From Alcaligenaceae bacterium (GTDB lineage: Bacteria; Pseudomonadota; Gammaproteobacteria; Burkholderiales; Burkholderiaceae_B): 64,000 nt of DNA. The stretch is from assembly GCA_013416435.1 (NCBI GenBank), contig JACCEN010000007.1, forward strand, positions 186,001 to 250,000. The letters run 5' to 3'. The notes beneath the pieces are model-generated. The model had not been told where the DNA came from, did no database searches, and saw only the letters and a list, made by a program, of their open reading frames with translations. This document shows positions 44,761 to 55,600 of the stretch, one piece after another. The position numbers and the translations under genes are program-made. The first letter of the stretch is position 1; each line of letters begins with the position of its first letter.

Positions 44761-45858
44761 ATGAAACTCACGGTGAAAACACTGATTCTGGGTGTGGCTC
44801 TTGCCATGGCGACGTCTTCCGCGATGGCGCAAGGCAAGGTCGTGAACGTCTACAACTGGGCGGAATATACGGCGCCCGATACAATTTCGGGTTTCGAGAA
44901 ATCGACCGGCATCAAGGCCCGCTACGATGTCTATGACAGCAACGACACATTGCAGGCCAAGCTGCTGACGGGCAAGTCGGGCTACGACGTGGTGGTGCCG
45001 TCCACCCATTATGCCGCCCGGCAGATCGAAGGCGGCCTGTTCCAGAAACTGGACAAATCCAAGATACCCAACTGGAAATACCTGGATCCGGACATCATGA
45101 ACATTGTCGCGGCCGTCGATCCGGGCAATGAATACCTGGTTCCCTGGGGCTATGGCACCAACGGCCTGGGCTATAACGTGACCAAGGTCCGCGAGATATT
45201 CGGGCAGGATGCCGACCTGGGCAACTGGGACATGCTGTTCAAGCCCGAGAATGCCGAAAAGCTGAAGGGCTGCGGCATCTCCATGCTGGACGAGGCGGCG
45301 CAGGTATTTCCCGCCGTGCTGCACTACCTGGGCAAGGATCCCAACAGCAGCAATACCGATGACTACAAGCAGGCGCTGGCCTTGCTCAAATCCATACGGC
45401 CCTACATCCGGCAGTTCAGTTCGTCCGGCTATATCGACGAGCTGGCGGCCGGCGACCTGTGCATGGTCTATGGTTTTTCCGGCGACGTCATGATCGCCGC
45501 CCACCGGGCCAAAGAAGCGGGCAAGAGCTACAAGATCGACTACTACATCCCCGCCGGCGGGGCGCCCGCCTGGTTCGACACCATGGCTATCCCGAAGGAT
45601 GCCGCGAACGTCGAGGCGGCGCATGCGTTCATCAATTACATCGAAACGCCCGAGGTCCATGCGGCGATCACCAACGTCATGTTCTATCCCAACGCCAATA
45701 AAGAGGCGCGCAAGCACGTGGTGAAGGACGTCGCGGACAACCCCATGATCTATCCGCCGGCGGAAGTCTCCAAGAGCTTGTACGTCATCAAGCCTCAGCC
45801 ACTGCCGGTGCAGCGCCTGCAGACACGGATGTGGGCGGAACTCAAGTCGGGGCGCTGA
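44761..45858 (+). CDS. potF: Putrescine/polyamine ABC transporter substrate-binding protein
   Basis: 365 residues. A signal peptide (MKLTVKTLILGVALAMATSSAMA) is followed by VVNVYNWAEYTAPDTISGFE, the PotF/PotD start. YDVVVPSTHYAARQIEGG and WGYGTNGLGYNV line the polyamine site. It binds putrescine or another polyamine in the periplasm. GGAGG at about 44750 precedes ATG 44761. It opens a potF-potG-potH-potI operon whose later genes all overlap by ATGA. Confidence 0.93.
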   Translation: MKLTVKTLILGVALAMATSSAMAQGKVVNVYNWAEYTAPDTISGFEKSTGIKARYDVYDSNDTLQAKLLTGKSGYDVVVPSTHYAARQIEGGLFQKLDKSKIPNWKYLDPDIMNIVAAVDPGNEYLVPWGYGTNGLGYNVTKVREIFGQDADLGNWDMLFKPENAEKLKGCGISMLDEAAQVFPAVLHYLGKDPNSSNTDDYKQALALLKSIRPYIRQFSSSGYIDELAAGDLCMVYGFSGDVMIAAHRAKEAGKSYKIDYYIPAGGAPAWFDTMAIPKDAANVEAAHAFINYIETPEVHAAITNVMFYPNANKEARKHVVKDVADNPMIYPPAEVSKSLYVIKPQPLPVQRLQTRMWAELKSGR

Positions 45859-45863
45859 TCATC

Positions 45864-46994
45864 ATGGCCGATATTCGACCCGCGGCGCCTTCCTGGTCCG
45901 GGGATGCGGACGAGTTCGTCCGCGTCGAGGACGTCGTCAAGATCTTTGGTGACACGGTCGCGGTGCGATCGGTGAACCTGTCTGTACGCCGCCATGAAAT
46001 GTTCGCCCTGCTGGGCAGCTCGGGCTGCGGAAAATCAACGCTGCTACGCATGCTGGCCGGATTCGAAGAGGCGACCTCGGGGCGCATCTTCCTCGATAAC
46101 GAAGACATTACCCATCTGCCTCCGTATCGCCGCCCTGTGAACATGATGTTCCAGTCCTATGCCTTGTTCCCGCACATGACGGTCGAGGCCAACGTGGCAT
46201 TCGGCTTGAAGCAGGAAGGCGTGCCCAAGCACGAGATCAACGAGCGAGTGTTCGAAGCGCTCGACCTGGTGCAAATGGCCGGCTTTGCCCGCCGCAAGCC
46301 GCATCAGCTGTCCGGCGGCCAGCAGCAGCGGGTTGCGCTCGCCCGCAGCCTGGTGAAGCGTCCCAAGCTGTTGCTGCTTGACGAGCCCATGTCGGCGCTC
46401 GACAAGCAGATACGCCAGAAGACGCAGATCGAGCTGGTGAAGATCCTGGATCAGGTCGGGGTGACCTGCATCATGGTCACCCACGACCAGGAAGAGGCCA
46501 TGACCATGGCCAACCGGCTCGCCGTCATGAGCGAGGGGCAGATCGTCCAATACGGTACGCCGCAAGATGTCTACGCTTTTCCGAATTCGCGTTTCGTGGC
46601 GGGCTTCATTGGTTCGACGAATCTGTTCACGGGCACCATCGTGGTCGATGAACCCGACCATGTCCTGATTGAAAGCGGCGAGCTGCCCCGCCCGCTGTAT
46701 GTCAGCCATGGGGTCAGCGAACCGCTGGGCATGGAGGTGCACGTTTCCATCCGGCCGGAAAACATACGCGTGCTGCGGGAGCAGCCCGAAAGTGAATCGA
46801 ATTGGGGCCATGGCATGGTCAGCCACGTGGCATGGCTGGGCGGCTACGCCCGATACCAGGTCAGGCTGGATTCCGGTCTGATCGTCGAAGCCACAGTGCC
46901 CAGCCTGGTGCTGGCGCAGGCCGATGCCCCCGGCATCGACGACGAGGTATACGTGGCCTGGTCGGACGACAGCGCAAACGTCTTGTCATCATGA
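45864..46994 (+). CDS. potG: Polyamine ABC transporter ATP-binding protein
   Basis: 376 residues. ABC ATPase with Walker A LGSSGCGKSTLLRM, signature LSGGQQQRVALA, Walker B LLLLDEPMSALD and switch HDQEEAMTMA, followed by a C-terminal TOBE domain (from about residue 280; VSIRPENIRVL). It energises polyamine uptake through PotHI. ATG 45864 (MADIRPAAP) lies 5 bases after the potF stop; an ATG at 45831 would overlap potF. Its stop overlaps the potH start. Confidence 0.94.
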   Translation: MADIRPAAPSWSGDADEFVRVEDVVKIFGDTVAVRSVNLSVRRHEMFALLGSSGCGKSTLLRMLAGFEEATSGRIFLDNEDITHLPPYRRPVNMMFQSYALFPHMTVEANVAFGLKQEGVPKHEINERVFEALDLVQMAGFARRKPHQLSGGQQQRVALARSLVKRPKLLLLDEPMSALDKQIRQKTQIELVKILDQVGVTCIMVTHDQEEAMTMANRLAVMSEGQIVQYGTPQDVYAFPNSRFVAGFIGSTNLFTGTIVVDEPDHVLIESGELPRPLYVSHGVSEPLGMEVHVSIRPENIRVLREQPESESNWGHGMVSHVAWLGGYARYQVRLDSGLIVEATVPSLVLAQADAPGIDDEVYVAWSDDSANVLSS

Positions 46995-47908
46995 AGCGCA
47001 TATCCTGGCATAACCTTCCGGCAAGGCGGCTATTGGCCATCGGCCCGCCTTTCCTGTGGCTGGGGCTTTTCCTGCTGGTGCCTTTCCTGCTGGTGCTGAA
47101 GATCAGCTTCGCCGATCTGCAGTTCGGCGTACCGCCTTATACGGCGCTGACGCAGCTCAAGGACGAAACCCTGACGTTTGCCCTCAGCCTCAGGGGCTAC
47201 GCCTTGCTGTTCAGCGACAGCCTGTATATCGCCACCTACCTGAATTCGGTCAAGATGGCCGCGCTGACGACGCTGTGCTGCGCGCTGATCGGCTACCCCA
47301 TGGCGTACTACATTGCGCGGTCGCGGCCGGCGCTGCGCAACCTGCTGCTTCTGGGCGTCATTCTTCCCTTCTGGACATCGCTGCTGCTGCGTGTGTATGC
47401 CTGGGTCGGAATTCTGCGCAACGATGGGCTGCTGAACAACTTCCTGATGTGGCTGGGCCTGATCGATAGCCCGCTGGAGATCTATCGCACCGACGTCGCG
47501 GTATACATCGGCCTGGTCTATGCCTATCTGCCTTTCTTCATCCTCCCGCTGTATGCGAACCTCGTCAAACTCGACGTGCGCCTGCTGGAGGCCGCCTATG
47601 ACCTGGGCGCGCGACCCTGGCGCGCCTTCCTGAGCGTCACGCTTCCCATGTCCATGCCCGGTGTGGTCGCGGGGGCGCTGCTGGTATTCATCCCTTCGGT
47701 TGGTGAATACGTGATTCCCGAAATGCTGGGTGGCGCGGATACGCTCATGATGGGGCGCGTGATGTGGACCGAGTTCTTCAACAATGCCGACTGGCCGATG
47801 GCGGCCGCCGTCACCTGCGTCATGGTGCTGCTGTTGCTGGTTCCGCTTGTTCTGTTCCAGTACAACCAGGTCAAGCAGATGGAAAATCGGAGAATGGGGG
47901 CGAAATGA
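46991..47908 (+). CDS. potH: Polyamine ABC transporter permease PotH
   Basis: 305 residues, BPD_transp_1 permease with six predicted membrane helices; the first is LLAIGPPFLWLGLFLLVPFLL. The EAA loop is EAAYDLGARPWRAFLSVTLPMSMPG. VGEYVIPEMLGG and FFNNADWPMAAA are typical of PotH/PotB. It pairs with PotI as the heterodimeric channel. Overlaps potG and potI by 4 bases each. Confidence 0.94.
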   Translation: MKRISWHNLPARRLLAIGPPFLWLGLFLLVPFLLVLKISFADLQFGVPPYTALTQLKDETLTFALSLRGYALLFSDSLYIATYLNSVKMAALTTLCCALIGYPMAYYIARSRPALRNLLLLGVILPFWTSLLLRVYAWVGILRNDGLLNNFLMWLGLIDSPLEIYRTDVAVYIGLVYAYLPFFILPLYANLVKLDVRLLEAAYDLGARPWRAFLSVTLPMSMPGVVAGALLVFIPSVGEYVIPEMLGGADTLMMGRVMWTEFFNNADWPMAAAVTCVMVLLLLVPLVLFQYNQVKQMENRRMGAK

Positions 47909-48711
47909 CCAGGCCAGATCCCGTCCTGAGAGCCGTCACGCTGACGCTCGGCTACGCTTTCCTCTATATCCCCATACTTTGCCTGATGGCGTTCTCGTTC
48001 AACGACTCGTCCATGATGACGTCCTGGACGGGGTTCTCCTTCAAATGGTATGTAGAGCTTTTCAATGACCAGGCCTTGCTGAGCGCGGCACGCCTGTCGC
48101 TGCTGATCGCCGCCCTTACCGCCACCACGGCCGTGGTGATCGGCACCTGGGCGGGCTACGTGCTGGCGCGCATGGGGCGCTTCCGGGGCTTTTCCATCTA
48201 TATCGGCATGGTCAGCGCGCCTTTGGTGATCCCCGAGGTGGTCCTGGGCATATCCCTGCTGCTGATGTTCGTCGAGATCAGCGATCTGCTTGGGTGGCCC
48301 GACGGCAACGGAGTATTCACGATCTGGGTGGGTCACGTGACGCTTTGCATGGCGTATGTGGCGGTCATCATCCAGTCCCGCATCCGCGATCTGGACCGGT
48401 CCCTGGAAGAGGCCGCGCTGGATCTGGGCGCCACGCCGCTCAAGGTGTTCTTCCACATCACTCTGCCGCTGATCCTGCCCGCGCTCATGGCGGGCTGGCT
48501 GCTGGCCTTCACCTTGTCGCTGGACGATGTCGTGATAGCATCGTTCCTGTCGGGGCCGGGCTACACCACCTTGCCTCTCGAAATCTTCTCGCGCGTGCGC
48601 CTGGGCCTGAAGCCGGAAATCAATGCCCTGGCCACGCTCTTCATCTTGCTGGTCGGCATCTTCGTGGTCGTGGCCAACCGGATGCAGCGGCGCAGCGAGG
48701 CGGGACCCTAA
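47905..48711 (+). CDS. potI: Polyamine ABC transporter permease PotI
   Basis: 268 residues, second permease subunit with six predicted helices. FSFNDSSMMTSWTGFSFKWY near residue 30 and the EAA loop EAALDLGATPLKVFFHITLPLILPA are PotI/PotC features; TLSLDDVVIASFLSGPG follows. Last gene of the operon; the stop is 8 bases before a palindromic repeat. Confidence 0.94.
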   Translation: MTRPDPVLRAVTLTLGYAFLYIPILCLMAFSFNDSSMMTSWTGFSFKWYVELFNDQALLSAARLSLLIAALTATTAVVIGTWAGYVLARMGRFRGFSIYIGMVSAPLVIPEVVLGISLLLMFVEISDLLGWPDGNGVFTIWVGHVTLCMAYVAVIIQSRIRDLDRSLEEAALDLGATPLKVFFHITLPLILPALMAGWLLAFTLSLDDVVIASFLSGPGYTTLPLEIFSRVRLGLKPEINALATLFILLVGIFVVVANRMQRRSEAGP

Positions 48712-48719
48712 GCAAGGAA

Positions 48720-48806
48720 GGGGTCAGACCCCATAGGGTCTGACCCCAACTGTAGCGCTAGGGCCTGCGAAAGCCAGGGGTCGGACCCCGTATGGGGTAT
48801 GACCCC
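48720..48806. repeat. Nested palindromic repeat, two copies
   Basis: Units lie at 48720-48747 (28 bp, centre shortened to ATA) and 48777-48806 (degenerate, centre GTAT, GGGTCG and GGGTAT variants). Unit starts are 57 bases apart, the same period as the four-unit array at 39103. They lie between potI and the next gene in the same direction. Confidence 0.93.
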
Positions 48807-48835
48807 AACTCAGTCAACGCAATAAAGGAAACCCC

Positions 48836-49195
48836 ATGCAAACCGTGCATCTCTATGGCTTGAAGAAGTGCAGCACATGCGTCAAGGCCACGAGCTGGCT
48901 TGAGCAGGAGGGCATTTCCTTCCAGTTCACCGATTATCGCGATCATCCTGTGGCCCCGGAACATTTACGGGCCTGGGCCGACGCGCTGGGAGGCTGGGAG
49001 AAGCTCGTCAATCGCGCCTCCATGACCTGGCGCAATCTTCCTGACGACCGCAAGTCGCCGGCCACGCCCGAACAATGGCTGGCCCTGATCGCGGAGTTTC
49101 CCGCGCTGGTCCGGCGGCCGGTCGCCGTCGATGCCGACGGTGGCGTGGGCATCGGGTTTTCCGAAAAAAAATACGCCGAGCGATTCGCCGGCTAG
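48836..49195 (+). CDS. ArsC/Spx-family thioredoxin-fold protein (YffB-like)
   Basis: 119 residues. N-terminal C12-x-x-C15 (KKCSTCVKA) on a thioredoxin fold, then the ArsC-family linker [14 protein letters not shown] and the [20 protein letters not shown] end typical of YffB/Spx-like proteins. YffB relatives are glutathione- or thiol-dependent reductases of unknown substrate; true arsenate reductase is less likely since no ars genes are near. It is 13 bases upstream of rpiA. Confidence 0.86.
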   Translation: MQTVHLYGLKKCSTCVKATSWLEQEGISFQFTDYRDHPVAPEHLRAWADALGGWEKLVNRASMTWRNLPDDRKSPATPEQWLALIAEFPALVRRPVAVDADGGVGIGFSEKKYAERFAG

Positions 49196-49208
49196 ACAGG
49201 CTTCATTC

Positions 49209-49892
49209 ATGCTCACCCAAACACAACTCAAGCAGAACGTTGCGGCTGCGGCCATGGAATTCGTTCTTCCGCTGCTGACGCCCTCCACCGTGCTCGGTGT
49301 CGGCACCGGCTCGACCGTCGATCTCTTCATCGATGCCCTGGCGCCGCATAAACACCGCTTTCGTGGCGCCGTATCCAGCTCCGAGCGCAGTTCGTCGCGC
49401 ATGGCGGCGCTGGGCATACCGGTTTTCGACCTGAACGAGGTCCAGGCCATGCCTTTGTACGTGGACGGCGCCGATGAGGTCGATCACGAACTGAACATGA
49501 TCAAGGGCGGAGGCGGAGCGCTGACCCGCGAAAAAATCGTGGCATCGGTGGCCGAGCGTTTCATATGCATCGTCGATGAATCCAAACGGGTGCAAGTGCT
49601 CGGGAAGTTTCCGCTCCCGGTCGAAGTCATTCCGATGGCGCGGGAGTCCGTGGCGCGCCGCTTGACGGCGCTGGGGGGGAAGCCGGCGCTGCGCGAGGGG
49701 TTCATCACCGACAACGGCTGCCAGATCCTCGATGTGTCTGGGCTTTCCATCGATTCGCCGGCGCAATTCGAGGCCGAGCTCAACAATATTCCCGGTGTGG
49801 TGTGCTGCGGGTTGTTCGCGCTTTCCGGCGCGAGCGTTGTCCTGATGTCGACCCAGCAAGGCGTGCGCCAACTGACGAAATCATCGTCATGA
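49209..49892 (+). CDS. rpiA: Ribose-5-phosphate isomerase A
   Basis: 227 residues. [17 protein letters not shown] binds phosphate; [26 protein letters not shown] holds the catalytic acids and ligand contacts; [18 protein letters not shown] follows. All RpiA motifs are complete. It interconverts ribose-5- and ribulose-5-phosphate. ATG 49209 lies just after the previous stop; the upstream open frame belongs to that gene. Confidence 0.96.
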   Translation: MLTQTQLKQNVAAAAMEFVLPLLTPSTVLGVGTGSTVDLFIDALAPHKHRFRGAVSSSERSSSRMAALGIPVFDLNEVQAMPLYVDGADEVDHELNMIKGGGGALTREKIVASVAERFICIVDESKRVQVLGKFPLPVEVIPMARESVARRLTALGGKPALREGFITDNGCQILDVSGLSIDSPAQFEAELNNIPGVVCCGLFALSGASVVLMSTQQGVRQLTKSSS

Positions 49893-49967
49893 ATGCGTAA
49901 TATTTGGCTGATACACTTATATGGTGATACGCTGTTTTTTCCATATCCGCTGTGACCGAAGGCTGAC

Positions 49968-50693
49968 ATGTCCGAGCATACCAACAAGCAATTTCATTCC
50001 GATCTGGAAACGACCCGATCGCTTTTCCTGCAAATGGGCGGCCTCGTCGAGTCCATGGTCCGGGACGCGATGGAAGCGCTGGCCACCGGCGATATCGATC
50101 TGGTCGACCAAGTGCGCGAGCGCGAGAAAGAGGTCAATCGCCTCGAGGTCGACATCGACGAGCGCATCGGCCTTCTTATTGCGCGCAACCAGCCCACCGC
50201 GGTCGACCTGCGCCTCCTGCTTTCAGTATCCAAGATGCTGACCGACATGGAGCGCTCGGGCGACGAAGCCGAGAAAATCGCAAAGATTGCTCGCCGCCTG
50301 CACGAAACGAACGGCTACGGGCATTACGAGCCTGTGGTCGAACTCCGCCACATGTCCAGCTTCGTCACGGCCATGATCCGCGATTGCCTGGACGCCTTTG
50401 CGCGCATGGATCCGGTGCATGCCGCCAGGGTCGTGCGCAACGACAAGGAAGTCGACAAAGAATGGAAGGGGTCTTTGCGGCACATCATCACCTACATGAT
50501 CGAGGACCCGCGCACCATTTCGCATTCCATCGATCTGATCTTCATCGCCCGCGCCCTGGAGCGCATCGGCGACCACGCCAAGAATATGTCCGAGCGCGTC
50601 ATCTACATGGTGCGCGGCGACGACGTGCGCCATACGGGCATCAAGAACACAGAGCGCCTGGCCAGGGGCGAGACCATCGAAGACGACAGCTAA
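49968..50693 (+). CDS. phoU: Phosphate signalling protein PhoU
   Basis: 241 residues, two PhoU repeats of three-helix bundles: LFLQMGGLVESMVRDAMEAL and DLRLLLSVSKMLTDMERSGDEAEKIAKIAR mark the first, FVTAMIRDCLDAFARMDP the second. PhoU damps the PhoR-PhoB response and controls Pst transport. It is usually the last gene of pstSCAB-phoU; here no pst or pho genes are adjacent. It lies 75 bases after rpiA. Confidence 0.93.
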   Translation: MSEHTNKQFHSDLETTRSLFLQMGGLVESMVRDAMEALATGDIDLVDQVREREKEVNRLEVDIDERIGLLIARNQPTAVDLRLLLSVSKMLTDMERSGDEAEKIAKIARRLHETNGYGHYEPVVELRHMSSFVTAMIRDCLDAFARMDPVHAARVVRNDKEVDKEWKGSLRHIITYMIEDPRTISHSIDLIFIARALERIGDHAKNMSERVIYMVRGDDVRHTGIKNTERLARGETIEDDS

Positions 50694-50702
50694 ACCATTC
50701 CG

Positions 50703-50855
50703 GGGGTCAGACCCCGTACGGGGTCTGACCCCAAAAAAAGGGCCGGACCCCGCATGGGGTCTGACCCCCACCAAAAACAAAGGGCCATCCCCCGCATGGG
50801 GCATGGCCCTTGTCCAAAAAAGCGAGGGGTCAGAACCCCTCTGGGGTCTGACCCC
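50703..50855. repeat. Nested palindromic repeat, four copies between convergent genes
   Basis: Units lie at 50703-50732 (perfect, centre GTAC), 50740-50768 (variant left arm, centre GCAT), 50782-50809 (diverged arms GGGCCATCCCCC and GGGGCATGGCCC, still complementary apart from one position) and 50826-50855 (one mismatch). A-rich linkers separate them. The block ends 1 base from the yggX stop and starts 9 bases after the phoU stop. Confidence 0.95.
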
Positions 50856-50856
50856 A

Positions 50857-51129
50857 TCAAGCTGACGGAGGTACGTAGCCTTGCGCCTCGACGTCGGCGT
50901 CTTCGAACAGAAAGCTTTCCATTTGCTGCTGCAGATACTTGCGGGCGCGCGAATCCGCAAGATTCAGCCGGTTCTCATTGACCAGGCGGGTCTGGGTGTC
51001 CATCCATTGTGCCCAGGCCTCCTTTGAAATGCTTTGCCAGATCCGGACCCCGAGCTCTCCGGGATACGGAGGAAAATCCAGCCCCTCGGCTTCGCGCTTG
51101 AGTTTCGCGCATTGGACCATGCGTGCCAT
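50857..51129 (-). CDS. yggX: Oxidative-damage protection / Fe(2+)-trafficking protein YggX
   Basis: 90 residues, full family length: [23 protein letters not shown] is the YggX signature, with the conserved cysteine near residue 7 and [19 protein letters not shown] following. YggX is linked to protection and repair of iron-sulfur proteins. ATG 51129 has AAGGTGG upstream; longer frames to 51417 run into argA. Convergent with phoU. Confidence 0.93.
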   Translation of the reverse strand: MARMVQCAKLKREAEGLDFPPYPGELGVRIWQSISKEAWAQWMDTQTRLVNENRLNLADSRARKYLQQQMESFLFEDADVEAQGYVPPSA

Positions 51130-51179
51130 GATGCTGCCACCTTCTTGAAAATGTTCACCAACCAAGTATTGTACTCGCC

Positions 51180-52532
51180 TTATAGTTTCTTTATGAAAAT
51201 CAGGCTGTTGCGCGAGCGGTTGTAATGAGCCTGGCGGTCTTTGGGCAGGTCGGAAACGCCGCCCTGCACAAAGCCGCGCTTGATGAACCAATGCGAGGTG
51301 CGGGTCGTCAGGACGAACAGGCGTTTGGCGCCCATGGCGCGGGCGCGCAATTCGGCATGCCGCAACAGCATTTCGCCTTCGCCGGTGCCTTGCCATTCCT
51401 GCTGCACCACCAGGCACGCCATTTCGGCCATGCCGTCGTTGAGGTAGGGCGTGATCGCCACGCAGCCGTAGATCACCCCATCGTGCTCCAGGACGGTGAA
51501 CTGTTCCACGTCGCGTTCGATGACGGCGCGGCCCCGGGGGACCAGGGTGCCATCGGCCTCCAGCGGTTCGATGAGCTGGACGATGGCGCCCACGTCGTCC
51601 ACGGTGGCGGGGCGCAGGTCGTCGAGCGTGTCCTCGACCACCATGGTGCCTACGCCGTCATGGGTGAAAATTTCGAGCAATATGCTGCCGTCCAGCGTAT
51701 ACGGCACCAAATGGGCGCGCGCGACGCCGCGCTTGACGGCTCGCGACGCATGCGTGAGAAAGAAGGCGGTGTCCTCGTCGAGCTTGCCGGTGGCCAGGAG
51801 CTTGTCGGCGTCTTCACGGGCCAGTTCGGTGTCGACGGTGCCGTCCTCGTCCCGCACGGTGCGGTCCTGCGTCAGGAAAATGAGCTTTTCAGCGCGCAGG
51901 GCGATGGCGGAGCTGGTGGCCAGGTCTTCCATCGCCAGGTTGAATGCTTCGCCGGTGGGCGAAAAGCCCAGCGGCGACAGCAGGGCGATCGCACCTTGAT
52001 TGATGACGTTCTTGATGGCGTCGATGTCCATCTTGCGCACGGCGCCCGCGTGCTTGTAGTCGACGCCGTCGATGACACCGACGGGCCGCGCCGTGACGAA
52101 ATTGCCCGAAAACACACGGATCTGTGCATGCGACATGGGCGTATTGGGCAAGCCCTGGCTGAATGCGGCTTCGATGTCCAGGCGTATTTCGCCGGCCGCT
52201 TCCTTGGCGCATTCCAGCGCTTCCGGGCTTGTGGGTTCCGTGCCGCGCCCGAATTGCGTCTGGAAGCCTTTGAGCTTGAGCTGCTCATTGACCTGAGGAC
52301 GCGAGCCATGCACGAGCACGAGCTTGACGCCCAGCGCAGACAACAGGGAAAGATCCTGGATCAGAGTGTTCAGGGCGCCGTCGCTGACCAGTTCGCCGCC
52401 AAAGGCGACGACGAAGGTCTTGCCGCGAAAGTCGTGCACATAAGGAGCCACTTCGCGAAACCATCGCACAAATTGAGCCGGAGCGAATTCTGGAGCATCC
52501 TGGGCGGAGAGCGTGGTATTGGTCGTGGTCAT
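51180..52532 (-). CDS. argA: N-acetylglutamate synthase
   Basis: 450 residues. An amino-acid-kinase-like domain ([29 protein letters not shown]) is fused to a C-terminal GNAT acetyltransferase domain ([24 protein letters not shown]). This is classic ArgA, which makes N-acetylglutamate from acetyl-CoA and glutamate, the first arginine step. ATG 52532 ([10 protein letters not shown]) fits; upstream frame up to 52790 is hrpA shadow. 50 bases ahead of yggX, divergent from hrpA across 76 bases. Confidence 0.94.
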   Translation of the reverse strand: MTTTNTTLSAQDAPEFAPAQFVRWFREVAPYVHDFRGKTFVVAFGGELVSDGALNTLIQDLSLLSALGVKLVLVHGSRPQVNEQLKLKGFQTQFGRGTEPTSPEALECAKEAAGEIRLDIEAAFSQGLPNTPMSHAQIRVFSGNFVTARPVGVIDGVDYKHAGAVRKMDIDAIKNVINQGAIALLSPLGFSPTGEAFNLAMEDLATSSAIALRAEKLIFLTQDRTVRDEDGTVDTELAREDADKLLATGKLDEDTAFFLTHASRAVKRGVARAHLVPYTLDGSILLEIFTHDGVGTMVVEDTLDDLRPATVDDVGAIVQLIEPLEADGTLVPRGRAVIERDVEQFTVLEHDGVIYGCVAITPYLNDGMAEMACLVVQQEWQGTGEGEMLLRHAELRARAMGAKRLFVLTTRTSHWFIKRGFVQGGVSDLPKDRQAHYNRSRNSLIFIKKL

Positions 52533-52608
52533 GTCGTGGGCAGCATACAAAAAGAGAGTTGGCTTGTGCAAAATTATAATAAGGCTCAGCCTACTCAATA
52601 GAAGTTTC

Positions 52609-55600
52609 ATGCAAGAGCCTGTCATTTTGTCAGAAAACGAACACATCGGCCCGCGCAAGAGCCGCGAACAGCCAGGCCGGGACGCCCGCAAGCCGCGTCC
52701 CGAGCCGAGGACGGTGCGCGTCCCGCCGCCCATCAAGTATCCGGAGGACCTGCCCGTCAGCGCGCGCCGGGACGATATCGCCGCGGCCATTCAGGCGCAT
52801 CAGGTCATCATCGTGAGCGGCGAGACGGGTTCGGGCAAGACGACGCAACTGCCCAAGATATGCCTGGAGCTGGGCCGGGGCCTGCAGAAGATAATCGGCC
52901 ACACGCAGCCGCGCAGGCTGGCCGCGACGTCGGTGGCCAAGCGCATCGCCGAAGAGCTGGATACCGAATTGGGCGACTGGGTGGGGTATCAGATCCGCTT
53001 CAATGACCGCAGCGGCCCCAATGCCGCCATCAAGCTGATGACCGACGGCATATTGCTTGCGGAGTCGCAGCGGGACCCGCTTTTGCGCCGCTACGATACG
53101 ATCATCATCGACGAGGCGCACGAACGCAGCCTCAATATCGATTTCCTCCTGGGCTACCTCCGGCAATTGCTGCCCAGGCGCCCTGATTTGAAGCTCATCA
53201 TCACCTCCGCGACGATCGACGCCGAGCGTTTCGCCCGGCATTTCGAGCAGCGCGGCAAGCCCGCGCCCGTCATCGAAGTCTCGGGCCGTCTTTATCCGGT
53301 CGATGTGCTGTACCGGCCGGTGGTTCAAGAGAATGCGGACGGCGAGGAGGGCAGGGACCGGAAATCCGCCGGGGATGAAGAGCGCGACCTGATCGATGCG
53401 GTGGTCGATGGCGTGGCGGAGTGCGCCCGCCATGGCCCGGGCGACGTGCTGGTGTTCCTTCCGGGCGAGCGGGAAATACGCGAAACGGTGGAAGCGCTGC
53501 GCAAGCACCACCCGCCGGGAACCGAGGTGCTGCCTCTGTATGCGCGGCTGTCGCAGGCCGAGCAGGAGCAGATTTTCCGTCCTCGGGGCAGCGGCCGCCG
53601 CGTCGTGCTTGCCACCAACGTGGCCGAGACCTCTCTTACCGTGCCCGGCATACGCTACGTCGTCGACAGCGGCTTGGCGCGCGTCAAGCGTTATTCCTGG
53701 CGCAACAAGGTCGAGCAATTGCGCATCGAGCCCATCAGCCAGGCATCCGCCAATCAACGAGCGGGCCGTTGCGGCCGTATCGGCCCCGGGGTATGCATAC
53801 GTCTGTATGACGAGACGGATTTCAAGCGACGCGCGCCATTCACGGATCCCGAAATCCTCAGGTCCTCGCTGGCTTCGGTGATCCTGCGCATGAAGGCGCT
53901 GAAGCTGGACGACATCGAGACCTTTCCCTTTGTCGACCAGCCATCGGGCCGGGCTATCGCAGACGGCTACCACCTGTTGCAGGAATTGGGGGCGATCGAT
54001 GAAAGCAACCGCCTGACCGAGACCGGCCGCGCGTTGGCGCGCCTGCCCATCGATCCCCGCCTGGCGCGCATGATCCTGGCGGCGCGCGAGCAGCAGTGCC
54101 TGGCGGAAATGCTCGTCATCACCTCCGCGCTGTCCGTTCAGGACCCGCGCGACCGGCCCATGAGCGAACGCGATGCGTCCGAAGCGGCGCACGCCAAGTT
54201 CGCCGACGATAGGTCCGAATTCCTCTCCTTCATCAAGCTTTGGCGGTGGTATGCGGAGCAAGTCGAACACAAGGCGTCCCAGCGCAAGCTGGTCGCCCTG
54301 TTGCGGCAGAATTTCCTGTCTCCGCTCAGGCTGCGCGAGTGGCGCGACGTGCACAGCCAACTGGCCGCACTCGTGGGCGAGCAGGGCTGGCGCGTCAATC
54401 CTTCGGAGGCTACCTACGAGCAAGTCCACATGGCGCTGCTCTCGGGCCTGCTGGGCAACATCGGCACCAAGAGCGAAGAGGCGAGCGGCTACCAGGGCGC
54501 GCGCGACATCCGCTTCCAGATTCACCCGGGCTCGCGCCTGGTAAAAAAGGCGGGACGCTGGATCGTGGCCGCCGAGCTGGTCGAGACGACAAGGCTGTAT
54601 GCGCGCTGCGTTGCGCGCATCGACCCCAAGTGGCTGGAAAAGGCGGGCGCGCATCTCATCCGCCGCGCGTGGTCGGACCCCCGCTGGGACAAGAAGGCGG
54701 GCCAGGTCGTGGCCAATGAGCGCGCAACCCTGTATGGCTTGCAGATCTATTCGGGCCGCCGGGTGCACTACGGGAAAATCGACCCCATCCATGCGCGGGA
54801 AATCTTCATACGCCAGGCGCTGGTCGCCGGCGAGATCGACACCAGTCTTGCCTTTCTGCGGCACAATCGTCAATTGGCCGCCTCGATCGAAAAGCTCGAG
54901 CACCAGACGAGGCGTCCTGACATACTGGTCGACGATGAGCTGATCTACGCTTTCTACGACAAACAACTGCCCGGAGGCATTTACCAGACCGCCACGCTCG
55001 AGAAGTGGCACAAAGGGCTGGACAAGGAACAGGCCCAGGCACTGCTGTTGACGCGCGACGCCCTGATGCGCCACGATGCGGCGGGTGTCACGACCGACGT
55101 CTTCCCCAAGAAGCTCGAGTGGAACGGCGTACAGATGGCGGTCGATTACCATTTCGAACCAGGCTCGGTGCGCGACGGCCTGACCTTGACCGTGCCCCTA
55201 TTTGCCTTGAACCAGATTGATCCGCTGCGATGCGAATGGCTGGTGCCCGGCATGCTGAAGGAAAAAGTGCATCTGCTCTTGAAGTCGCTCCCGCAGAAGC
55301 TGCGGCGGCATTGCGTGCCTTTGCCCGATTATGCGGCAGGCTTCGTCGACCGCTGGTTCGACCGGGCCGCCGACCCCGATATGGGCTTGCTGGAAGCCAT
55401 CGGCGCCGACATGTGGGAGCAGGTAAAGGTTCGGCCGCAACGCAGCGACTTCAAGGTCGAAACGCTGCCGGCCCATTTGTTCATGAACTTCAAGATCGTG
55501 GACGAACACGGCCGCATGCTTTCGGGCGGACGCAACCTCGATCAGCTCAAGGCGGAGCACGGCAGGCAGGCGCAGGCGTCGTTTCAGAAGTTCGCGGCCC

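Noticed and set aside
48836-49195. Arsenate reductase
   Set aside because: The fold and CxxC match the wider ArsC/Spx family, but no ars genes are near and the sequence is closer to YffB-like proteins.
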